Source of the DNA: Dimargaris cristalligena
Taxonomy: Eukaryota; Kickxellomycota; Dimargaritomycetes; Dimargaritales; Dimargaritaceae
Direction of reading: 5' to 3'
NCBI GenBank assembly: GCA_027576995.1
Contig: JANBQC010000551.1
Span: 1-18,847 of the forward strand
Length of the DNA stretch: 18,847 nt
In this document: positions 1 to 7,095 of the stretch, piece by piece
Numbering within the stretch: the first letter of the stretch is position 1
Layout: each line of letters starts with the position of its first letter
Notes under the pieces: model-generated
What the model was told of the DNA's origin: nothing
Database searches by the model: none
What the model saw: the letters and a program-made list of their open reading frames with translations, nothing else
Position numbers and translations under genes: made by a program

Positions 1-541
1 CATTCAGGCTGTATAATGAAAAATCCATTGGGTGAGGTCAATATTACTAGTTAAAAGCTATTCCCATATACATTTGCAAATGCATGTATTATGTAAAACC
101 TTATACAGCGGGGTTGAATTTCATCCATATCCAGAGCATTAATGATAATGCATGTTAAGGGTGATCTGGCAGTATTCGCACTGATTCTGTATTCCGGAAT
201 ATTGTATTTTGCCTATCGCATCAACCTCCAGTACATGTAAACTAAGCAGTCGCGCTTTTAGCCCAGAGTGGGGCATATTTTTATTAATATTTTAAATTAT
301 GACTATAAAATAGGGCGAGGCCACAGCATCACGGTGTGTGGGTCGATGGGTTTAACTTTAGGAGTACAGCGTGCACATAAAATCATAAGTGTGCCAAATA
401 ATTTGGCTGGTCAGTTTCATCCAGTTGGTGTAAAAAAGGTGTACCGACTTCAAAACTAGTAGAGGCGGTGTGTATGAAAAACGGTAGGAGGGGAACATGA
501 AGGGGAGGGGGGGGTCGGCTGGCTTTTTTTTAAAATAAAAA
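1..541. other. AT-rich intergenic region left of CCP1
   Basis: This stretch holds no convincing gene. It contains a 32-codon hydrophobic ORF at 142-240, listed separately. A 63-codon open frame at 268-459 begins with GTG and looks like chance. Near 486-514 there are several G-tracts, including a run of eight Gs at 507-514, followed by a T run and an A-rich stretch at 523-545 just past the CCP1 stop codon. That T/A tract is a plausible place for CCP1 transcript ends, but no exact polyadenylation site can be fixed. Confidence 0.5.
142..240 (+). CDS. Tiny hydrophobic ORF (32 aa), doubtful
   Basis: An ATG-started frame of 32 codons ends in TAA. Residues 9-26 form one hydrophobic segment (LAVFALILYSGILYFAYR) flanked by a short charged N-terminus and a polar tail, as in a single-pass membrane microprotein. 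An in-frame TGA lies nine codons upstream at 115-117. An AG at 133-134 (CCAG) could be a splice acceptor, so this could also be the last exon of a gene beginning left of the window. It resembles OST4-type microproteins only in size and layout, and I do not recognise the sequence. ORFs of this length are common by chance, and the only positive sign is the continuous membrane-like segment. Confidence 0.2.
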   Translation: MIMHVKGDLAVFALILYSGILYFAYRINLQYM

Positions 542-542
542 A

Positions 543-1658
543 TTAGAGAGGCTTAAAGGTTAGCGAGGGCGAATCATTAGGGAAATCAACCCCAAGTTCA
601 ATCAGTTTCTTGAAGGCCTTGGCGAAGTCGGCGAAAAAGCGTTCCTCGTCCTTGGCGTAGAGTTCGACGTATTTACGGAACTCGGGGTCCTCCTTGAGAC
701 TCATGTCAGCGGGCAGCATCATGATCGAGCCCGTGTCCTTATCCACAAACTGCTGGGGACCGTCCCATTTCTTGATGACCCAGTTTTGGTTGAGCAACTG
801 GTTGAAGTAGTCGTTGGTGAAGCTAATGGGGGAGAAGGTCCAGGGGCCGTCGTAGCCGCTGCGTTCCCGATGGCAGCGTCCGAGGGCGTGGGCGCCCACC
901 AGGGCCACGATTTCCTGATCATTGAACCCCATGCGGTAGAACACATCCCGGACGTGGTCCTGCTTTTGGGAGGCATCGGGCAACCGGCCGTCCGGGGTGC
1001 ATTTATTGACGGTGGCGTCAGACCGACCGGGGCGCCAGGTGATCTGGGGGCCGCCGAGTTCCTGAACGGCCACGACTCCCGCGAGGGTCCACAGATCGGC
1101 ATAGGACAGGTCCGGGTACTTTTGTTTGATCAGCTCCAGTTTATGGCGGGCCACTTCGAGACCACGGTTCGCACCGTGGTTCGATTCGGGGGAGAAGCGC
1201 ATGGTAGCACCGTTGGATCCACCCGAGTGATCCTTCTTGTCGTAGGTACCCGATGCGTGCCAGGCGAGGCGCAGAATGATGGGGCCAAAAGAGCCGTCGT
1301 CGTAGTCTTCGGCGTCCTTATCAAGCAGGGCGGCTATGTCGTTGTACACCGCTTGGTAGTCAATATTCTTCCAAGGGGCGTGTGCGGATTTTTGCTGACT
1401 CTCCACCTTAATGTCGTCCACCTTGTCCTTGGTGTAGGGAATGACATTGTTCTGTGGGGCGTACATGTAGTAGGCGAGGCCGAAACCAACGCCTCCCCCG
1501 ACGAGGACGCCGAGCCAAGGGCTGCCGGCCGAGCTGGTCGAAGAGGTTGAACCAGCGTACCCCCGGCGGAATAGGGTAGAAGGTGGAGAGGAACGAGTGA
1601 GTCCCACCCCGGGGAGACGGCGGGAGGCCAAACGGAGACCACGCAGGGCAAAAGGCAT
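543..1658 (-). CDS. CCP1: Cytochrome c peroxidase, mitochondrial
   Basis: A class I haem peroxidase of 371 aa that reduces H2O2 with electrons from cytochrome c, normally in the mitochondrial intermembrane space. Distal residues Arg130, Trp133 and His134 lie in RLAWHASGT. The proximal haem ligand is His257 in [10 protein letters not shown]. The Trp that forms the compound I radical is Trp273 in GYDGPW, and its partner is Asp318 in MLPADMSL. The N-terminus is rich in Arg and lacks acidic residues, with an RRGYA site near 31-35 that fits matrix-protease cleavage. A membrane segment at about 46-68 follows, as expected for a bipartite sorting signal like that of yeast Ccp1. The open frame runs nine codons further up to a TTG, but an in-frame TAA lies just beyond, so the ATG at 1656-1658 (A at -3) is the start. 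The coding part has no intron. The family is certain, and only ascorbate peroxidase is a close alternative. Confidence 0.96.
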   Translation of the reverse strand: MPFALRGLRLASRRLPGVGLTRSSPPSTLFRRGYAGSTSSTSSAGSPWLGVLVGGGVGFGLAYYMYAPQNNVIPYTKDKVDDIKVESQQKSAHAPWKNIDYQAVYNDIAALLDKDAEDYDDGSFGPIILRLAWHASGTYDKKDHSGGSNGATMRFSPESNHGANRGLEVARHKLELIKQKYPDLSYADLWTLAGVVAVQELGGPQITWRPGRSDATVNKCTPDGRLPDASQKQDHVRDVFYRMGFNDQEIVALVGAHALGRCHRERSGYDGPWTFSPISFTNDYFNQLLNQNWVIKKWDGPQQFVDKDTGSIMMLPADMSLKEDPEFRKYVELYAKDEERFFADFAKAFKKLIELGVDFPNDSPSLTFKPL

Positions 1659-1659
1659 T

Positions 1660-1825
1660 CTAAATTGCGAGGAAGATGTGGTCAATAGAGAGTCGGGTTA
1701 GTCAAGAGCATAGAGTGGACACCGCTTGCCTTGGGTGGTGGAGGATAAGCTAATGGAGGAGAAACGCTAAGACGGATACCGTTAGCCGCCGCGAGCCAAT
1801 GAGCGGAGACATACAATGAACATAC
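1660..1825 (-). other. Predicted 5'UTR intron of CCP1
   Basis: On the minus strand a canonical donor GTATGT begins at 1825, after the exon end CCTTCAG. The acceptor TTTAG ends at 1660, one base before the CCP1 start codon. A near-perfect branch site GACTAAC lies at 1697-1703, roughly 37 nt from the acceptor. The 166-nt length is normal for a fungal intron. Joining the exons adds no upstream in-frame ATG: the frame through the joint is open back to a TAA but has no Met. The intron therefore leaves the protein unchanged. Confidence 0.7.
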
Positions 1826-2259
1826 CTGAAGGTTGGGTTGGTGAAACTGTGAGGTGAAAGTAATGCGAAAGGGCAATGGAAGGTGAATACCGGCGTCCTT
1901 GCTGGCGGGTGGAGGAATAAGAGATAAGGGTGTTAAGCGGGCACTCGTTGGGCGTTAAAGGGCAATGGAGGGGGAAGGGTGTACCAGCACGGTGATGGAA
2001 AATGAGACAGTCCCAACGGGGGGTTTGAAACCTCTCAGTCACTGTGGGAGGGCGCCACGGGATAACGGGAGATTGATTTCCCAGTCACGAGCCAGAACAG
2101 TCCGGAAATGGGACGATGATGATGCGGCGGTGGTCGTTGTTCAGAGAAGGGCAGCAGTAGTATGGGCGGGCCGCGTAACGAATTTAATTGACTTACTGGT
2201 TAACGGGGTTGAAAATGGTAAAGCGATGTCTGCTGACAATGACGGGGGCCCCAGGTAAC

Positions 2260-2267
2260 TATTTATA
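2260..2267 (-). promoter_or_regulatory. Possible TATA box upstream of CCP1
   Basis: The minus strand reads TATAAATA here. It is about 430 nt upstream of the predicted 5'UTR donor and about 600 nt upstream of the CCP1 ATG. The transcript between them would be pyrimidine-rich, which suits a fungal leader, but the leader would be rather long (about 400 nt after splicing). This is inference from a short motif only. Confidence 0.25.
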
Positions 2268-2284
2268 TCCGGAGAAAACCGCCT

Positions 2285-2325
2285 GGGCAGTCAGTCAGGG
2301 TTTTTCCATCCCTGGCCGACTGCCC
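2285..2325. repeat. Imperfect inverted repeat (hairpin)
   Basis: GGGCAGTC at 2285-2292 pairs with GACTGCCC at 2318-2325. CAGGG at 2296-2300 pairs with CCCTG at 2310-2314. This gives an 8-bp outer and a 5-bp inner stem, separated by three-base internal loops, with a 9-nt loop. It lies one base beyond the stop codon of the minus-strand ORF at 2327-2716. It could be an RNA structure in that transcript's 3' end, the scar or tip of a small mobile element, or chance. Confidence 0.6.
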
Positions 2326-2326
2326 T

Positions 2327-2716
2327 TCAAAGCTCGGTCGCTGTATCACCAGCTATAGCTGTACCAAGTCTTCTCCCGTTCACCCTCAGAAGGGTGCAGT
2401 GCGGCTTGCTCGATGCCTCGACGACTAAACGAATGCGCCAATTGAACCGACCGTGTGACCCGAAACCCAATGGGGAAAGTCGGCAGGGAACTGCGACCCA
2501 TCTGAAACCAATGCGCTGGTTCTTAATCGAGGCCAGCTGGATTTGGAAGCTGGGCTGCTTAGTAAGCATCCTTGCTTCTATTCGCCCGAGTGCCAAATTT
2601 GTCCAAACCCCGACCTCAGTGCCTTTCAGCAATTGGTTCACAAGGTCAACACTCCAGTTAGCCACTAGAGAATGGTCTTCAATATCGACGCTCCAATCAA
2701 AACGTAGATGCATCAT
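2327..2716 (-). CDS. Hypothetical protein, 129 aa
   Basis: An ATG-to-TGA frame of 129 codons that I do not recognise. The translation alternates polar and hydrophobic residues in a beta-strand-like way (FDWSVDIED, LVANWSVDLV, FNWRIRLVVEA), with six Trp, only three Cys or His in total after the N-terminal MMHL, and no membrane segment or signal peptide. A splice-acceptor-like CCAG lies at 2724-2727, just upstream of the ATG, so an upstream exon is possible. The opposite strand is also open for 124 codons, but only from a GTG at 2394, which favours the minus strand. The frame ends one base before a 41-nt inverted repeat. It could be a lineage-specific gene, a relic of a mobile element, or a chance ORF. 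Confidence 0.33.
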   Translation of the reverse strand: MMHLRFDWSVDIEDHSLVANWSVDLVNQLLKGTEVGVWTNLALGRIEARMLTKQPSFQIQLASIKNQRIGFRWVAVPCRLSPLGFGSHGRFNWRIRLVVEASSKPHCTLLRVNGRRLGTAIAGDTATEL

Positions 2717-3658
2717 TAATCACCTGGCCATTTTATCTTACCAGAGGCAAAAGCGGAGAGACTTGTAGGGGTGTTTTGACCAACCCTTCTTCCCAGATTG
2801 GTAAAGACCCATGTAATCCATTGGAACGGGGTGGTGTCCTACAAGCGAAGGCTTGGCCGGGTATTTGATAAACCGGGTTTGCAGAATCCACACACGCGCC
2901 CACTGGCTACTGTCCAATTACAGCGCATGTGATTTATATAAGGGGGTGTAAGCAAATTGTGGCTTGACTGTCTGAGCTGATCCAGGTGGGGGGTGTTTTA
3001 GCCACAATGGCAGGCCAATGAGACTGCAACCATCAGAGGGAATCAGTCCTCCTGAACCAGAGGGGTCTCCTGACTCCCTCAGTGAGAGTGCACCGCCAAG
3101 CGGGGAGCGAACAGTTACAAGACTTACCATCAATACTAACGTGCCCAGAGTATAAAATAAGGGTTAACTCGTCATAACATGGGTTCTTTATGTTCTAATA
3201 AAATAATCATATATATCTTAAAAACCTCATGCCCTACTCGGCTCCCTTAAATACTAGTCCACCTCGACCAAACGTAACAAGACCTATACTTTCCCCATTT
3301 AATGCCCTGGGACTGGTCGGGCCGAATACAGAATTGCCACAATCTAAGTCCTAAATCACTAGGTTCTCATTTTGACAACCCACCCACTTCCCACCTAGTA
3401 GGGACAGGCCAATGAATAGGGCCTAATTGGCATACGCCTGAGGAATTGCAGTCAGCTCGGCGAATATCGATCTAGCTGTGATGGCATGAGCTGTGGGTCT
3501 GGATAATGCAGGCCAAGCTATAGTACATCGACCCATATCGCTATTTATTTATTATCTCATATTATGAATAAGTAGCTCGTCTGGTACAAGCAATATACCA
3601 TACTAGAGCTTGGGGAGAATGGTGGGTATCGGTGGAAAGAAAAGGTCCATAGTGCAGC
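2717..3658. other. Gene-poor interval between the 129-aa ORF and TRM9
   Basis: No coding region is supported over these 942 bases. A 71-codon minus-strand frame (2918-3133) begins at a TTG and has a low-complexity Ser/Gly/Pro translation. A donor-like GTAAGT on the minus strand starts at 3127, so part of this interval could be an intron or 5'UTR of the ORF at 2327-2716, but I cannot show it. The part nearest TRM9 should carry its 3'UTR. Confidence 0.4.
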
Positions 3659-4858
3659 TCATTCAGGGATGCGCTTGGTTAGCACCACATACCAATTATC
3701 CCGGTCGTAGCCATTGTCAGCAATCTCCACTGCTGAATTGAGGTCCGACTCGGTGATTAAAGTTTCGAGTTCGTGTTCTCGGAAAAGGTGGTAGTAGCTA
3801 AATTGGGAGTAGCAGGGGTAGAGACAGAGACAGAGGCGCAAATAAAAAGAAAGTCCAATTAGGTATGTTGCACCGTGCATCGGCATGAAGACAGTGTGAT
3901 TCGGAAAGGTGACGTGAAGTTTCGGATATTGAACCAAAAGTGGCTAGAGTTAGTCAGAGACGTACGCATCAACCGCAGTTCGGTTAGATTACTTACCGAT
4001 GGAAGACCCGATCGTTCTCGGCCTCCTCCGGAGGAGGGACTTCCGCTTCGGTCTGCACACCTGATACACTAGCTACACTGCCCACTGTAGCTTTATCGTT
4101 ACCTAAGTTTATACCGGTGTTCCGGGGAACCACCCAGGGGACCATGAAGTCCTGGTGATCCTGGTCAAACTTGCGTTTGCCCTTCTGTTCCAGGGCCCAT
4201 ACAAACACCAAAGCCTGTCCTCCGGGTCGGAGAATGCGAACCAATTCGCGAATGGCCTGCAGGCGTCGCTCGGGGGTGGAGAAATGGTGAATAACCGCAA
4301 TCGAAATGACAAAATCCACTCGGTCCGACCGGTAGGGCAGCGCCAAATTATCCGCCAAGGTGGCTTCAAATCCACGACCCTGGGTGATCTCGAGCAAACC
4401 GATGCTGCGATCCGAGCCTAGAACCATTAGTTTGCGATTAACCCCCATGTACTTGCCGTTGCCACAGCCCACGTCAGCCCCAACACTTCCGGCCTCTCGG
4501 TCGTTTAGAAACGACTCAACTACGGGCCAGGCCTGGCGATTATAATTCAAGTAATCATATTAAACCAAGCAGGTGGGTTTAGTTTAAGAACATGGCCTTT
4601 GGCGAAGAAGGCAGGCGCCACGGGGCATAAAACAAACCAGGTTGAATAGGCCCGGCTATGTAAAAAGGCGGTAGGTAGACCTAGAGGAGCCACCGGCATT
4701 CCATCGCTGCCAAGTAGGTCAACGTAGCCTACCTTGTACCGCGTGTTGCTGAAATGCGGAGCAATTTGATTGTATACATCATGGACAAACTCGGATTCGT
4801 TTTTGGCCGCATCGGTGAGCGGCTCGGCCAGCACGCGTGGTTGGGGTTTATTTACCAT
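3659..4858 (-). CDS. TRM9: tRNA (mcm5U34) methyltransferase TRM9, three exons
   Basis: An S-adenosylmethionine-dependent methyltransferase that completes mcm5U at the wobble position of certain tRNAs, working in the cytoplasm with Trm112 in known fungi. Exons are 4858-4733, 4532-3997 and 3797-3659. They total 801 nt and encode 266 aa, close to yeast Trm9 (279). The joints restore family motifs: exon 1 ends NTRYK and continues AWPVVESFL, and exon 2 ends VFH, with the next Arg split across the joint before YYHLFRE. SAM motif I is DVGCGNGKY (62-70), the following acidic residue is Asp83 in GSDRS, and ISIAVIHHFSTPERR lies at 118-132. The C-terminus keeps GYDRDNWYV, typical of Trm9. A short acidic linker, probably disordered, sits at about 185-217. 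The start is the only Met ahead of the conserved FVHDVYNQIAPHFS. The ALKBH8 methyltransferase domain is the animal counterpart, but no AlkB or RRM domain is present here. Confidence 0.95.
3798..3996 (-). other. TRM9 intron 2 (199 nt)
   Basis: The donor is GTAAGT at 3996-3991 and the acceptor is CAATTTAG ending at 3798. A long pyrimidine tract (repeated CTCTGT) precedes the acceptor. It interrupts an Arg codon after its second base. Removing it joins the methyltransferase core to the conserved YYHLFRE segment. Without removal the frame stops at the TAA inside the donor. Confidence 0.9.
4533..4732 (-). other. TRM9 intron 1 (200 nt)
   Basis: The donor is GTAGGC starting at 4732 and the acceptor is CGCCAG ending at 4533. 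It lies between codons. Removing it joins HFSNTRYK to AWPVVESFL, matching the known Trm9 order TRYK-PWP. The intron is open in the exon 1 frame for about 60 codons, so a naive ORF call would extend exon 1 into it. Confidence 0.9.
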
Positions 4859-6641
4859 GGGCTAAAAATGTAGGGGATTCTATTTTATTTCCGGTACCTG
4901 CCAATGGGAGGGGTAAGAGTATGAAGGGAGAGTAGAGAATGGGCGGATTGGCTATTTAAACATACACGAATTAAAGGTTATATTAGGAAAGGTAGAAACG
5001 AGGGTAATGGGCACTAGTAGTTTAGAAAGTGGCCATATGGAATAGGGGGAGTTGGGGAGCAAAGTCGTAGGTGTAGAGGCCAGTTGGTAAAAGTGGGGGG
5101 TGCAGTCTTAATGCCTTCCTCATATTATCGCTCTACTCCAGTGATTAAGGGGGGGGGCCTTTGACCCCAAATACTGGGGGACTGTAGGTGCAGGCTATTG
5201 CAGGTTACACAATGTGAAAGTATACGGCAAAGAAGGCCTAGTGCTAACTATTCCTGAGTAGACCGATGACGCCCGCCTTATAATTCAATTAGCCCTAACG
5301 CACACAGCTATGCAGATCGAATCAGATCCATATTATTTATATACACACGTCTATGGTTAACAGCTTCTACAAAACATCCCCTGGGCTTCAGCCTCTAGCA
5401 GTTTTACTATGTCTACCGCCCCTTATAATTGAAGTTTGAAGGTTATAACGCGCTATTATAGCAATGTCGGGGATTTTCTATAACGGTGTCCTCAGGGTGG
5501 ATACTACCAAGTATCCTCCCTGGTTCTGCATAATCAATAAAGGTATAGATTGCTATGCACGAGATATTAAGATCAATTGTCTATACCATTGGCCTTGTGG
5601 CGGTTGTGTCATCATGGGTACCTTCAATGCACACTAGAATAATTCCGATTTATGCAGAGGTGGCCCACACATGTGTGCACAGGGCCTCTCACCCGACAAA
5701 TGTAAAGTAATGACATGTAGTCTGAGAATTCCGAGGCCCGGCTAAGCTTTATACAGGGCCAATGAAGTAGGGGCAAACTAGCCGTGGCTCAGTGTGAATG
5801 GAAGGGAAAGGGATGGGAATGTAGAACAGGTTAGCTAGTCAATACTGCCGTCATTGTCTAGGAAGAAATACTGGGGTTTACAAACTAAACAGATTGGGAA
5901 GCCCACTTATCTAAATATTATTTAATAGATAAACAAGCTTGGACAGTAGAGGTATATAGTTCCAGTCTCAGTATATTAGGGCCGTGACACCTTCCATCAC
6001 GGAATTGCGACTATCCTGTCTGAACCGTAGTTTCCAAGGTATGTGTGTTCTCCAAGGAACTGGCGTAATATGGATACTCTTCTATATCCAAGCAGCGCTT
6101 CGATGGATCTAAGGTTCTTGGATAGAGAGGCGGGGTGAGGAGAAGACCAATTGGGGCCTGGCTGACCAGCGGTGGATGTGCCGTGAATGGGATTTAGTGA
6201 TGTGTCGCGGACTTTGGGAAGTATCGAAAGGGGATAATAATGGAATGACCAGTGTGCTTTACTTTCACTCTCCAGGCCTTGGGTGTCATGTGGATTTTCG
6301 GAACCGACGGGTATTATAACATACCCAGTCCGATTTTTTAGAAGTCTTTAGGGTGGAACGTAAGAGATGCCTGTCCTGGTAAATAACACGCCCAGTAGAT
6401 CGGAGACAAAGCCGCAGTAGTAGTAGTACCGAGGTGAATAATAATATATGGTTCACGATCCGATTTGCGCGGGAGGTATACCATGAACAGTGAGTGAAAC
6501 AGATGCTTTGTCGAGAAATCCCGGTGAATAGTGGCGCGATTCTTCAAAGTAGAGCATAGTACATTATTATATGGTACAGTGTATGTGTGTTAGAGAGGTT
6601 TAAAAGGGGTGCTATGGTGTGTATAAATGGAAGCTCAACCA

Positions 6642-6785
6642 ATGCCTTCCTATTCGGCGCAGCGGCTGCTACGCCAGCCCACTTTGGGATATAAACAGAG
6701 GAGGTTCCCGCGGCCTGAAACCGGCGGATTGTCTATCTTCTCCACTATTATTCCCCTGTCGTCATTGCCTGGATACGGCGTGTAA
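6642..6785 (+). CDS. Small ORF, 47 aa, doubtful
   Basis: An ATG-to-TAA frame of 47 codons in a locally GC-rich island inside otherwise AT-richer DNA. The N-terminal half is basic (SAQRLLRQPTLGYKQRRF), like a mitochondrial presequence, and is followed by the mildly hydrophobic GGLSIFSTIIPLSSLPGYG. A TATAAAT lies at 6622-6628, just upstream. It could be a small mitochondrial protein, a first exon (the last codons overlap GTGTAA, a weak donor), an upstream ORF in the NMA111 leader, or chance. No homology is recognised. Confidence 0.18.
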   Translation: MPSYSAQRLLRQPTLGYKQRRFPRPETGGLSIFSTIIPLSSLPGYGV

Positions 6786-6835
6786 CTTCGTCGTAATCTT
6801 TTAGTCATACATTATTTTATCCATATTTCGCTTTC

Positions 6836-6935
6836 TTCCAGCCCTCCTTCTACTTCTTTCCTTCTCATAGTTATAAGCACCCCCTTCTCTCTATTCTATT
6901 CTATTCTATTCTATATCTTCTATTCAGCCCCCGCC
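6836..6935 (+). promoter_or_regulatory. Pyrimidine-rich tract upstream of NMA111
   Basis: A C/T-rich stretch on the coding strand lies 160-260 nt before the NMA111 start codon. CT-rich blocks of this kind often mark transcription initiation regions in fungal housekeeping genes. A TATA element is not obvious immediately upstream. Assigning it as the core promoter is inference. Confidence 0.35.
6891..6914 (+). repeat. (CTATT)n microsatellite
   Basis: Four exact CTATT units followed by CTAT, lying within the pyrimidine-rich tract upstream of NMA111. The repeat number is likely to vary between strains. Confidence 0.9.
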
Positions 6936-7095
6936 AGTCCTTATCTCGGTTTAGCTGAGCCTCATTAGACTACCGAGCATACAAGTCACAGAACCACCCG
7001 GTCTTCCAGCTCCTGTCTGGAACATTCCCGACCCAGCTGTCATATTATTCCCCTATTGAGTTCTTTTGCTCGCTCCACTCTACTCAAGTTGTCCA

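Larger units (their letters stand above)
4859..7095. other. Long divergent intergenic region, TRM9 to NMA111
   Basis: About 2.2 kb with no recognisable gene on either strand. It should carry the promoters and leaders of the divergent genes TRM9 (leftward) and NMA111 (rightward). It contains a run of nine Gs at 5149-5157, a short AGT repeat at 6416-6428, a 47-codon ORF at 6642-6785 and a pyrimidine-rich tract with a pentanucleotide repeat at about 6830-6935. The open frames at 6338-6547 and 6619-6804 begin at TTG or GTG and are not supported. I found no tRNA-like folding or B-box in it. Confidence 0.45.

Noticed and set aside
268..459. 63-codon plus-strand ORF
   Set aside because: It starts at GTG, not ATG. 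The translation shows no recognisable domain, and the length is expected by chance.
786..1550. A 254-codon open frame antisense to CCP1
   Set aside because: It begins at a TTG, has a low-complexity Val/Gly-rich translation and lies wholly opposite a well-conserved gene. It is a shadow of the GC-rich CCP1 codons.
2394..2768. 124-codon plus-strand ORF opposite the 129-aa ORF
   Set aside because: It begins at GTG in a eukaryotic context and has a low-order basic and Ser/Thr-rich translation. The ATG-started minus-strand frame is the better candidate.
4547..4732. Extension of TRM9 exon 1 as a separate 103-aa protein
   Set aside because: The frame simply runs into intron 1. Splicing at 4732/4533 restores the conserved Trm9 core, so the extra residues are intronic.
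6416..6428. Short AGT repeat
   Set aside because: Only four units plus one base. Real, but too short to mean anything on its own.
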